From positions 1,712,561 to 1,776,560 of the forward strand of contig JAKZAP010000003.1 of the NCBI GenBank assembly GCA_023053575.1: DNA of 64,000 nucleotides, in the 5' to 3' direction. This stretch comes from Branchinecta lynchi (taxonomy: Eukaryota; Arthropoda; Branchiopoda; Anostraca; Branchinectidae). Each line of letters opens with the position of its first letter. Positions within the stretch are counted from its first letter, which is position 1. Under the pieces are notes generated by a model. The model had not been told where the DNA came from. It did no database searches and was given only the letters and a program-made list of their open reading frames with translations. Positions 11,273-20,639 of this stretch are shown here, piece after piece. The translations under genes were made by a program, and so were the position numbers.

Positions 11273-12629
11273 AAACAAGAGCTGCAAGCTCATATGGCAC
11301 TTGCAAGGCTGGGTCAGAGGATGAAAGTAGGAATTCTTCAGTTCGTGGGTTTGTTGTGATTATTTGTAAGCAAAACCCTTGAGATAATGGGTCCTTGGAA
11401 ACCACGAGAACATATCGTTTGGTAATACATTTGGTTGTGATGATGCGCACTTTAGGGGCGCTAGAAATTCATCTGTAATCAAAACTCTTGAAGCAAAAAT
11501 GATGATGAGCTCATCGGGAGAATGAAATGTATATTTTAATCAAAAGTATCATTTGTACTTTAAGAAATTCAGTTGTAAGCAAAACCCATGAGGCAAAAAT
11601 ATTCGAATCATGTCAAGTCTCTAATGTTCAAGTTTCATGGTCCTAGCACATCTGGAAGTACTTTAACTGGTGATCACCGGAATTCCGGCCCCCCCTTCCT
11701 CCCCCCACAGTGCTCGAACCCGATCCAGTTCTGTCACTGATGAATCTAGGGCTTGTGCTTGTTCTTCCCACCAAGTTTCATCCCAATCGCTCCACTCTTA
11801 GCGTGTCACAAGATTTACGGCTCCCCCCGTGACTCCCCCCCACACAATAATCGGATCCGCTTCGGACTTCACATGGGACATCCGAGACACGAGGTCTTTC
11901 CAAATATCAAGTTTCATTAAGATCTGATCACCCGTTCCAAAGTTATACGTACCTCTAGATTCCGGATTCCCCTTCTCTCCACTCCCCCCACGGTGTTCGG
12001 ATCGGGGAAGTGACTATTTCCAAGTTAGTTTGATTGGGTCCCTGGTACGCTTGCCAAGTTTCACTGTCCCAGCCCACCTAAAAGTAACTTAACTCCGTAT
12101 CACCGGAATTCCGGCCCCCCCCCCCCCCTCCAACTCCCACCACAGTGCACGAATCCCGTCTGCGTCTGCCAATGATGTACCTATGACATGTGCTTGTTCC
12201 TCTCACCAATTTTCATCCCGATCCCTCCACTTTAAGCTTGTCATATGATTTCCGGTCCCCCCTTGTGCCCCCCCCCCCCCTCCCACATTCATCGGATTCG
12301 GTCCGGACTTGAAATGGAACATCTGAGACATGACGTCTCTCCAAATATAAACTTTCATTAAGATCCGATAACCCGTTCGAAAGTTATGCATGCCACGAAA
12401 TTCCGGATTCCGGCTCCCCTCCCTCCCCCCACGATGGTCGGATCGGGCAAGTGACTATTTTCAACTTAGTTTGGTCGGGTCCCTAATATGCCTGCCAAGT
12501 TTCATCGTCCTAGCATATCTGGAAGTACCCTAACTCGCAAACACCAGACTAACCGACTAACCGACCGACCGACAGACCGACGGAAAAGTGATCGGTATAT
12601 GGCACTTGGCCTGAAGGCAAGTGCCATAA
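11273..12629 (+). mobile_element. Family B tandem-core element, copy 3
   Basis: Begins CAAGAGCTGCAAGCTCATAT and ends with the hairpin TGGCACTTGGCC..GGCAAGTGCCATA (12599..12627), preceded by ACCGACCGACCGACAGACCG. The flanks (GATCAAGAAAA on the left, GCCCGAAGATCACGG on the right) match the uninterrupted host repeat near 1330..1355 on the opposite strand, where a run of six A (T on the other strand) stands in place of the element. The interior contains about four half-units with C-runs. Confidence 0.85.
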
Positions 12630-12739
12630 AAGCCCGAAGATCACGGTTTTCTATTTCTTTCGTAATTAATGGTCAGCTTGGCTTCAAACCTTATATTTGT
12701 TTTTGTTGCCATAGCATTACACTGCTTCGGGCTGCTTCA

Positions 12740-12900
12740 GTTAATAAATCTATCTATTTAATTTGACAATCCCGTGCATTTTGTATTATAAGAATTTTGG
12801 AAATAATTGAATTGAATATCTATCTATTTAATTTGACAATCCCGTGCATTTGTATTATCAGAATTTTGGGAATAATTGAATTGAATATCTATCTATTTCA
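12740..12900. repeat. 70-bp tandem repeat, just over two copies
   Basis: A unit beginning TCTATCTATTTAATTTGACA and ending AATAATTGAATTGAATA is present twice almost exactly and followed by the first bases of a third copy. The TCTA runs suggest that it grew from a LINE tail. Confidence 0.8.
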
Positions 12901-13208
12901 CCACTAGCGATTTCATTCGGTTCTCGATCCAGCTATATTTGTCGAATGGTCTCGACTGAGGTATGTGAGTGGAAACTATGAGGCGATGCATATCGCCACG
13001 TTTTGGATTGTTTCAAGGACTCTCAACAGGTCCACTGAGCAGTTTCCGTATGCTTCTATTCCATAGTCCATTTTCCCTCTTTCGTATAGCTTGAAGAATT
13101 CTATGAGGCACTTTGGGCTCGATCCCCATGTTGTTCCAGCCATCCTTTTCATTATAGATATCCTTCGCGTGATTCCGACGGGAACGACAGAGAGAAAGCA
13201 CGGTTAGA

Positions 13209-13705
13209 TTTAAGGCCTTTTTCCGCGACACAGTTGTGGGCCACACACTTGTGGGTGTTCGTCGCGGAAACACGATTGTGTGCCACACAGTTGAGCCACG
13301 AGTTGAAACTCGCGGAAACACCGTTTTGTCTATTTTTTTGGCGGAAATTTCAAATATCCGAAAATAAAAATAAAATTGTCAATAAATAGAACTCCAGGCT
13401 TATTTGCTTGCCATTATGTGCAAAAGGGGCCCTCAGTTTTAAGTCTATATGCTTGAAAACTAGTTAACTTTCTTGTTAAGACACTATTTTGCTGCTGAAT
13501 TTGAATTTCACTCCAGGATCAAGCCACAAAACCGACAATCACCTCGCCAGTTGTTTGTCGAATTTGAGCCACAAAGCGATCCACGAAAATCTTGTTGGTC
13601 GCGGAAACACAGTTGTGGTCCGCACAAAACCCCGCGGAAACACTCTTTCGAGCCACAATCGACCCACAAACTGTTTGTGCAACATGTTATCGAAAAAAGA
13701 GAGTC
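13209..13705 (-). mobile_element. MITE with AAAGGCGTTTTTC termini, copy 1
   Basis: A roughly 0.5-kb element with repeated internal motifs GCGGAAACAC and TGTGTGGC(C/A)CACA in both orientations. It shares order and sequence with 23228..23637 and 45712..46212. The terminus near 13209 is TAAGGCCTTTTTCCGCG; the opposite end is degraded. Several overlapping short frames on both strands come from these internal repeats. Confidence 0.7.
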
Positions 13706-13752
13706 ACCCCCCTTGACTATTTGAAGAACGTCACCCCGGTGATGATCGGCAA

Positions 13753-14565
13753 GAGCGTGTCCGAATCCAATCGCCCAGGAAAATTTCGCATAAAATTCTG
13801 CAATTAATGTCGCGAAAGTGTCCGAATTAGATAGTTTCATTTCTTCTGTAAAAAGTGGCGACTTTGCGTTTCAGCAGAAGAGAACAAAAACTTTGAGCAA
13901 TACGGTAGTGAAAATCGGCCGATGTTCCGCGTAATTAGCGGCTGAAAATCGGCGCGTACTTTCATCGCGACCACCGATGGGGCTTTATAAATCCTTTGGA
14001 ATGTGATTTTTGATGACTCTTGGGACAGTAAGCAGTCTGCTGTTGGGAATTAGGTCAAACTTGATGAGTTCAGTTCAAATTCTTTCAGACAAGAGTGAAC
14101 ACAGCATTGTTTTTACATAAAGCTTTCTGGGATTGTGAGAAAAGGTAGAACCATTCTAATTTATACTTCTGATCTATTTTTGCATTATTTTTTTTTCCGT
14201 TTGAAAAGGAATAACTTAAGTACATTTTCCTGTCATCCCACAGTGAAAAAAGTACCGTATTATTTGTATTGATATTAATTCAAACGAATTTAATCTGTTT
14301 TTTTTACTTCAAACAACCATCTGTAACTATTTGTTTTAGTGTTTTCAGGCCATTCTGCCCTACAAAACTCCTACTTTTCATTTTTACATATCGTCACTTC
14401 AGCGCGCCTTCCGCTTCTTCCTGAAAATTCCGCATAAAATGCTGCATCGTCGCAGCATTTCTCGTGACATTTTTCGCGGTATTAATTGCACGTAAAATTT
14501 CACGAAAATTCTAGTCCGAAACCAAAACGTTACAAAAATTGCAGAAGTTGAATTCGGACACACTC
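13753..14565. mobile_element. MITE with GAGYGTGTCCGAATYCAA termini
   Basis: The left end GAGCGTGTCCGAATCCAA and the complement of the right end (GAGTGTGTCCGAATTCAA) agree, and subterminal blocks such as CGCATAAAAT(T/G)CTGCA occur near both ends. The element is about 813 bp. No transposase frame is present, so it is a non-autonomous DNA element. Confidence 0.7.
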
Positions 14566-14837
14566 AAATCAATAAGGAAATCAGCGGGAGAGAACCCAAA
14601 GAAGAAAAAGCTGAACTCATGCTAAGGATTCCTGATTCTGGATGATCTGGATTCCTGATGATGAATTCTTGATTTGGTTGCTGCCAGACTTCTATAGCCT
14701 TGATTATAGTGGGCTGCTTCTACTATTGGATATTCAAAAGATGGTGAGTCTTCGAGCAGCTTCACAGGAGTTGTAGTGCAACCCGAAGAGATCACCCCGG
14801 ACTATCCTAGTCTAGTCTTCAGATTGTGCCTAACCAT

Positions 14838-15519
14838 GAGAGTGTTCCAACCTTTAAACAATAGTAACTAATAGTTACCATTTTTGTTCCTACAGCTACA
14901 TCACAAAAAGTTACTAGGCTACACTGGCCGTTCCAACCCAGTCTACCACAAATCCCTGATTTTTGGATACCCTATGCCAAACGCTGGGTATATCTAGCAT
15001 TTAGCATAGCCTATGCCTAACGCTGGATACCCTATGCCAAACGCTGGATACCTGTTGGTAACCTAACCCTGACCTACCTCAATAGAAAGGAGTTCTGATT
15101 GGTTGATTTTTTAGCTTCACTCAAATCATCAATATTTTACTGGGTTACAGTATCCAGCACCTGGCATAGTGTATCCAGCGTTAGGCATAGGGTATGCCAA
15201 ACGCTAGACATATCTGGCGTTTGGCATAGGGTATCCAAAAATCAGGGGTTTGTGGTTGACTGTTCCAACCTTCTTGAAATAGTAACTAATAATAACTACT
15301 TGCTTACCATGCTCGGGAGCATAGTGAGCATGGTAACTACGAGTCTACCATGCATCTCTGCACATCTCTGTAACTTAATTGGTTGGATTCTCCTGGGGAA
15401 TTAGATTTTGCTGCAAAATAGAACAATCATTCCAGCCCATGTTCCAGCCTTGACGCAAGAAGCCAAAATTGTGGCAGGTGAATGTGTATTCTTGCGAATT
15501 CAATTTTAGGTTGGAACAT
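14838..15519. mobile_element. MITE of the GAGCGTGTTCC family, interrupted copy
   Basis: Same family as the intact copy at 31162..31475: GTGTTCCAACC, AGTAACTAATAGTTACCA, and at the far end CTTGACGCAAGAAGCCAAAAT then GGTTGGAACATG. It is split by a nested element at 14938..15261, whose 8-bp target duplication lies inside this MITE. Confidence 0.75.
14930..15269. mobile_element. Nested MITE with 8-bp target duplication GTTCCAAC
   Basis: GTTCCAAC at 14930..14937 is repeated at 15262..15269 and flanks a 324-bp element with inverted ends AGTCTACCACAAA and TTTGTGGTTGACT, extended by TTTTTGGATACCCTATGCC and its mirror. Internally the motif TATGCCAAACGCTGG recurs five or more times in both orientations. 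Related copies lie at 19995..20245, 37770..38030 and 41330..41460. An 8-bp duplication fits a hAT-type transposase. Confidence 0.85.
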
Positions 15520-15524
15520 GATTG

Positions 15525-16061
15525 CAGTGCTTCCACTCCTCCCGATTTCTTGGGAGATCTCTCAGCTTTTCTGGAAATCTCCCGACCAAAATTTTCTCCC
15601 GATAATCTCCCAATTTTTTTAATTTTGCCAAAATTATAATAAGGTTATATTTCGGTCCGAAAATTTCGGTCCAGAGGCCCAAAATTTTGCTAAAATGGTT
15701 CTGCATTTTTTCGATAGCACGACTATTCGATATATTTACGGGGATTCGGTAGTTGTACAGAATACTAAATAGGCCATCGGTAAGAAAAACTTCCGTAATC
15801 GGGATTCGGTATAGTTGCCAGTATTCTGTAGTTATCACAAATTTGGTGCGAGAATTTACTGAAACCATCTGGTAATTTTTTGATGCCAGAACTATTTGGT
15901 ATACTTATGGAGATTTTGTTGTTACATGGAATCCCAAATTAGCTATCGGTTCAGAACTATTCGGAATAACAACTGGGATTCGGTAATTTGTTCATTATAA
16001 TTGCCAGGATTCGGGAGTTACCACGAACCTCGAAACTTGTAAGAGGTCGAGTGAAGCACTG
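15525..16061. mobile_element. MITE with CAGTGCTTC termini, possibly hAT-derived
   Basis: Left CAGTGCTTCCACTCCTCC and right GTCGAGTGAAGCACTG are inverted repeats of the CAGTG type common in hAT elements. The interior has repeated CTCCCGA motifs and several GGGATTCGGTA motifs. No convincing 8-bp duplication flanks it, possibly because it abuts the MITE ending at 15519. Confidence 0.55.
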
Positions 16062-16065
16062 GTCG

Positions 16066-17320
16066 CGGACAAAAGGGATGATCTATGATTTCATCGATAG
16101 TCCTTACTTTTATTTGGATCCCCAAAATAAAGTCTAATCATAAATATTTCGAGAGTTCCGCCTGCATCGCTTTTCGTAATATTCTCTATTTTCTGGAAGG
16201 GCGCATCATTTGACTAGGGTTTTAAGCCGGTTTTAGGATTGAGATTCCGAAACATTAAAAGGTAGAATCCAGCAAAATAAAATCTCGCCTGCGCTGCTCA
16301 CTTTATTTGATTATGGGTAGTATTGACTAGACTACCCTTGATGTTGCTGCCAGAAAGTCCCTTCATCCGGTTCTTGGAACTTCTTAGAGTCTCTACATTT
16401 AATCCACAAAACAATGATAGAATGTGTAAGAGAAGCAGTTAAGTTTTAGCTTACAGGAAAAAAAAAACTGGATTCCGAATAAATTTAGCCTGGGGCACTC
16501 GATTTAATTTTCTATTTTCTTTAATAGATAGAGTTGTTGCTGGAATCATGCTCGGCAATATATTCTTCCAGTGGGCTTCGTCAAAATGCCGCCTAATAGT
16601 TGGCTTATCGTCTTTTCATGCTGCCCATTAATGTTAAAAACAACCACCACCAATCAACCGAGAAGGCAGAAAGAGATCTACACGAAGTGGAACTCAACGC
16701 CATTCAAACCTTATGATGATGATCTTCCTACCTAATCCTTTCTGTTCCATAATTTAAAGAGGATTCTAGGATTCGGTAAAATTTTTGAGAGATTGGGTAA
16801 AATTTTTACTCTGCACCCCCCCCCCCCCCCCAATGAAAATGCACTTGGCCTCTGCTGACGCCTGATGGTTGCTTTGACAACTAGGGCTAAATTGTTGGAA
16901 AAATGGTAAAGTGACGATTTAAATCCTCTACTTTCGATCTTCCTACTGTCCCCAAGGTGATGAAAGGTCAGGTTTCCGGTCAAAATCTAAACCAGTCTAA
17001 CAATAACTTCTTTTGAAGAAAAGTTGTTACAAAATTTTCAGCATTCAATCAAAGTGAAACTCTTATGCTATCCGTGGTAAGCCTTGTAAAGTTATCTTTT
17101 TTACTCAGCCAGCTGGGGGAGCCCAACCAAGCGATCTGATTGGCTCTGCATAAGACAAAGTAGAGCTAGGGTCTGGTCTCTTTAAGGGCAGTTCTGACGG
17201 TCTAGAAAGCTTTGCGAGCTTCTGCGCCAGCTGTTTTAGCGACTTTGTCTAAAACTCACTTCTCTTTCCAGAGCTCTTCTTACACTCCGCTAGTTTTCGC
17301 CAGCACTTGGAAAGTTAAGC
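16066..17320. other. Unassigned intergenic DNA
   Basis: I see no gene or complete element. A run of 14 C lies at 16817..16830. Near 17125 the sequence CTGATTGGCTCTGCATAA recurs from other places in the window (about 40805, and a variant at 48535), so fragments of a further repeat family are probably present. Confidence 0.3.
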
Positions 17321-17585
17321 CACTTCATGAGTGGAAAGTGATCTTGGCAAGTCAGTGAAAAGTTGTAAATGTTCAACTGAGGCGCACCGACTTCTCGTAT
17401 TTTCTTGCACTCAGTGGATTCTCAGTTTGCTTTTCGGAAAGCGAATCCAAGATATCCACCAGTAATAAGAAAGCCAGAATCTGCCAAGCATAAAGGCACA
17501 AGAAAAAAATAGAAAGTTGTTGCACCTTTACAACTTCTCACTGGCCAAAATCATTTTCCACTTGTGAAGTGGATTAGTTACAAGG
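17314..17585. repeat. Inverted repeat with arms of about 58 bp
   Basis: The arm at about 17321..17380 (CCACTTCATGAGTGGAAAGT ... AGTTGTAAATG) is mirrored at about 17517..17575 (CTTTACAACTTCTCACTGG ... CCACTTGTGAAGTGG) with scattered mismatches. The outer ends are themselves small palindromes. This looks like a non-autonomous foldback or MITE. Confidence 0.6.
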
Positions 17586-17599
17586 CTCTCTGGGATGAA

Positions 17600-19503
17600 A
17601 ATAAAAACAACACAGACAGGTTATCAGTCTTACCAGAGTTCCTGCTTAACCAGTAATTAGTATCACTTATGATGCTTGGGACCAGCACAAGTAAATTGTA
17701 ACAGTTATGGCACCAAAATAGCAGAATAATAAGGGGGAGGGGTTAATTACTTGTTACGGTGGCCTCTGGCATAAAATAATAACAAGAATTGTAGCCGAAT
17801 AGTTCAGTAGTTCAATAGAATTCTCAGATCTCTGTTATAGCTTCTCAATTTTCAGTCCTTGTAGACAGCTCGTCTTGCTTCTTTGTTCTCGCTTTTTAGA
17901 AAACACTAATTTAACCACCCTTTAAAACCTGCTTAGAGGGGTTTACATCTGCCTTTTATTGACCAATCAGGAAGGAGGATTGAGAATTGACTAGCGAAGC
18001 AACTTCTTGATTCTGCAGAATCAAGAAGCTTCCCCTTCTCGATTCGGAGAAAACACTCGGCTCGGCTAGCCTAGGCATGCTTGTCAATGGTGCTTACTTG
18101 TGTAGTGCCCTGGCTTTGCTGATTTGATCAAGGGGGCTTGCTTTTGAGGCTTGCTAATTTGCAAGCCAAAAATACCCTTGGTCCTGGTGATGTGAGATCA
18201 CCTGACAAGCATTCACATTCTTCAGTGGGGCTTACCTTTGTAACATCCTGTGTCCATCCTGGATCTGCTGATTTGATCACGGGGTTACTTGTGAAGCCTG
18301 GAGTCCCATACAGATTACCATTTTTGATTTTTCATGGTTCTCGCCTTTGATAAAAAAAAACAAATAAATATGTTTATACAGAACATCCACCCTTGTTGAC
18401 CAGTCGGAATGGACAATAGAGAATGAGATTAGAGACTTGATCACCAAAGCAACTTCTCAGTTCTGCAGAATTGCAAAACCTTTCACATTCTTGATTCAGA
18501 CGAATATGCAAGAAAAGGGAATTAGCGTCTTCTTGAATAGTAAGTAAATACAAAAAAAAGAGAATTGTGGGAAGAATCCGACTTGTTGCATGATGAGAGG
18601 ACATAATCAAGGAGATTTGGTGAGCTATGTGATATTCATGTCTTGGAAGTTCTAAATTTTTTAATGGTTTAGAGGATAGATTTAAAGTATTATCGATGCC
18701 AGGAGCATACCAATGCACAGATTTGTTGACCCCAGTGTAGGTAATTGCAAGATAAATCTCAATGCTATAGCTTCCAAAACGTAATTTGCAATCAACAATG
18801 AAAAATTCTGATTGTGCTCTGTTGCAAACATTTTCTGTTATCTGGCAGCTCCACAAGGGAGTTTAACATTGCCAGACAGTAGGGCTTGTTTGTACTGCAA
18901 TTGCACTTTACAGAGACAACTTAAGAGTTGTTTGTTCTTCTCTGATGTTTCGGGATAGGGTTGTATTTGAGTGTTTCCAGTAATACAAATTCTGGTTGGA
19001 TTGCTGATGGTTAAATCGGTGTCCTGATTTCACTTATAAAATCTGGTACATGGTTCAGTACGATACTGAACGCTGAACCCTACGATATGCAGAAAGCTAC
19101 TGAAATTTTGGAAGTTGATGAAAATTTTGGTTCATTTCACATGGGAAGAGATGCATTTGTTACGTCCACATGCCTTGCCTGAACTGACCAGTGATGACCA
19201 GACTTGTTTTCAGTTTATCAAAGCGATATTTTACTTATTGATTCTGGACAGGTACCGGACTTTACTTAAATACTTAGCCATAATCTTTCTCATAAGGCTC
19301 AAGTATGCCTTAAATCCAAATATCCATGCAATAATTCATCTTCCTCTTTTGTCATAATAAAAATTTTGTTTTGTTTTTTTTGTCTTCTTTTGAGATTGAG
19401 AGCCGGTAAGAAAAAAACAAAAAAAAGTATGAGATATATTGGAGCACAGATCTAATGACCAAACTAACTAGTAGCATGCAGTGATATTCAGGTCTTGTTC
19501 CAG
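17600..19503. other. 5' flank of the decayed Nudix copy; part of an inverted duplication
   Basis: Blocks here match the region 38540..39440 on the opposite strand: AAGCAACTTCT..TCTGCAGAAT, TGTGCTCTGTTGCAAACATT, and AAATATCCATGCAATAA. About 400 bp at 18841..19244 is absent from the other copy. A perfect 26-bp palindrome is at 18003..18028, and a 151-bp offset repeat of CTGCTGATTTGATCA lies at 18107..18300. A 160-codon frame on the - strand (18374..18856) is not conserved in the sister region and is not called as a gene. Confidence 0.5.
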
Positions 19504-19630
19504 ATTGTTCTTCGAGAGCGAACGAGGAGTACTCCCGAACACCGAGTTTGTCTTCGAAGAGCTGTCCCCGTCGTTTACGCCGGATAACGCTGACAGAGAA
19601 CTCGAGAACTTTGAACTTGTAAATGTTTTG
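19504..19630 (+). pseudogene. Nudix hydrolase (NUDT20/24-like) exon, decayed copy
   Basis: A TTCCAG acceptor ends at 19503 and a GTGGGT donor follows 19630. The 127-bp exon reads, after one base of an earlier codon, LFFESERGVLPNTEFVFEEL and then SPSFTPDN..ELENFELV. This aligns with the - strand exon at 38378..38507, where the same place reads FDLELPLSFTPNN, a signature of the region after the Nudix box in DUF4743-type Nudix hydrolases. Here the conserved DLELP has become EELSP. The exon alone is open, but the next exon carries an in-frame stop, so I infer a pseudogene. Confidence 0.65.
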
Positions 19631-19994
19631 GTGGGTCTCTGATATACCGTAGTTCCTCTTGTGGAAATTTGAACGGTGGTGTGAAAATGTGAACAGCGAT
19701 GGGTAGAGACTCGGGTAGAGTAGTTCTCATCTTCATTAGCTTCTGAATGGTTACTTACTTGTTATCTCTACTGCCCTATCCAGCTCCTGCTAGATTTCCG
19801 ATTCTGATCATTTGTTTGGGTGCATCCCCTTACTTGTTCCTTTTAGCAGCTTACGGTTAGCATTCTGGACTTCTTTTCGGATAAAGTGTTAAATTTGTTT
19901 TCGGTAGCATTGTTGTCTTCCCGTTATTTACTAGTGATTCCGGGTCTTGATATTACCCTCCCATCTGACCTGCGTAGGAAAATCTTTCTTTCGA

Positions 19995-20245
19995 TGCTAT
20001 GTCAGACGCTTGTTACCCAATGCCAAACGCCAGTCACTGTAGGTACCGTAACTCTAACCTACTCCACTATAGATTGATACGAATTTTGACTAGGTGATTT
20101 CTAAACTTCACTGGACCGTGAGTGTTTTGCTGAGTCAGGGTATCCAGCGATAGGCATATGTTATGCTAAATGCTGGATAGAACGAGCTTTTGGCATACGT
20201 TAACCCAAAATCAAGAGGTTGTGGTAGACTAGGCTATATTCTGAA
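19995..20245. mobile_element. MITE with TATGCCAAACGC repeats, old copy in the + Nudix copy
   Basis: It carries AATGCCAAACGCCAG, GGGTATCCAGCGATAGGCAT and the terminal GAGGTTGTGGTAGACTAG. The same element lies at the same intronic place between the two Nudix exons of the inverted sister copy (37770..38030), so it was inserted before the duplication. Confidence 0.65.
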
Positions 20246-20301
20246 TGTATGGACCTATTTCCCTAGTTCAGTAAATAACTAATCTTGTTCTCTCTTTACA
20301 G

Positions 20302-20397
20302 GAAGCAATGTCAGTCATTTTGTCTCCATAGTTCAGAACAACAAGCTGCACAATCACACTGGCTTGGATTCATTACAACAGAAAATGGTAAGAACCC
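20302..20397 (+). pseudogene. Nudix hydrolase last-but-one exon, decayed copy
   Basis: TCTCTTTACAG ends at 20301 and GTAAGA follows 20397. The sequence aligns with the - strand exon at 37612..37702 (shared GAAGYAAT, AACAACAAGCTG, GGATT, CAGAAAATG), but in the matching frame it contains TAG at the tenth codon and indels relative to the sister copy. It therefore looks like the dead half of the inverted pair. Confidence 0.65.
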
Positions 20398-20424
20398 ATA
20401 CATCTTTACAGTAGCCTAGTTTGC

Positions 20425-20639
20425 ATGCAACTAAAGTCCATGTCGATCGGATAAATCATATTGCTATTGATCTTAAAAAGGCTTTCAATTTAGTCAAGCA
20501 TGCCAACCTTTTGGACTAGCCATTTACAAAATGTAATGTAGAATATTTTTAGTAAGAATCGTCGCTAGTGTTAGGCTATATCAGATAGGACGCAACTGCT
20601 AAATATAAATCAATCTATTCCGAATGTCTCCCGGGTTTT
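20425..20639 (+). pseudogene. LINE reverse transcriptase fragment, interrupted by family B
   Basis: The frame HVDRINHIAIDLKKAFNLVK contains the reverse transcriptase motif D-x-K-A-F followed by VKH, the region of the first catalytic aspartate. It continues, after the family B insertion at 20640..22788, with a short piece reading GVPQGTILGPS at 22793..22835. The same arrangement without the insertion is seen at 31731..31995 (-) and 37140..37570 (-). Stops and frameshifts show that it is dead. Confidence 0.7.

Larger units (their letters stand above)
9690..12690. repeat. Foldback repeat broken by two nested insertions
   Basis: Pieces at 9702..9906, 11097..11272 and 12630..12690 continue one another and match the uninterrupted copy at 1590..2300. 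Joined order: TTTGTCGTTTAAATCAGC, CTTCTGGTTTT, [family A insertion], AGTTACATATCC, GGATAATTAACTGATCAAG, [family B insertion], ATCACGGTTTTCTATTTC. This gives sequence-level empty sites for both inserted elements. Confidence 0.75.

Noticed and set aside
13013..13321. 102-codon - strand frame reading WHTIVFPRR and similar
   Set aside because: Its first third is the internal repeat of the AAAGGCGTTTTTC MITE; the similar frame at 46099..46389 has the same origin.
18374..18856. 160-codon open frame on the - strand with ATG
   Set aside because: Length is within chance for 64 kb on two strands, the inverted sister region (about 38750..39440) does not keep it open, and part of it overlaps a repeat block.
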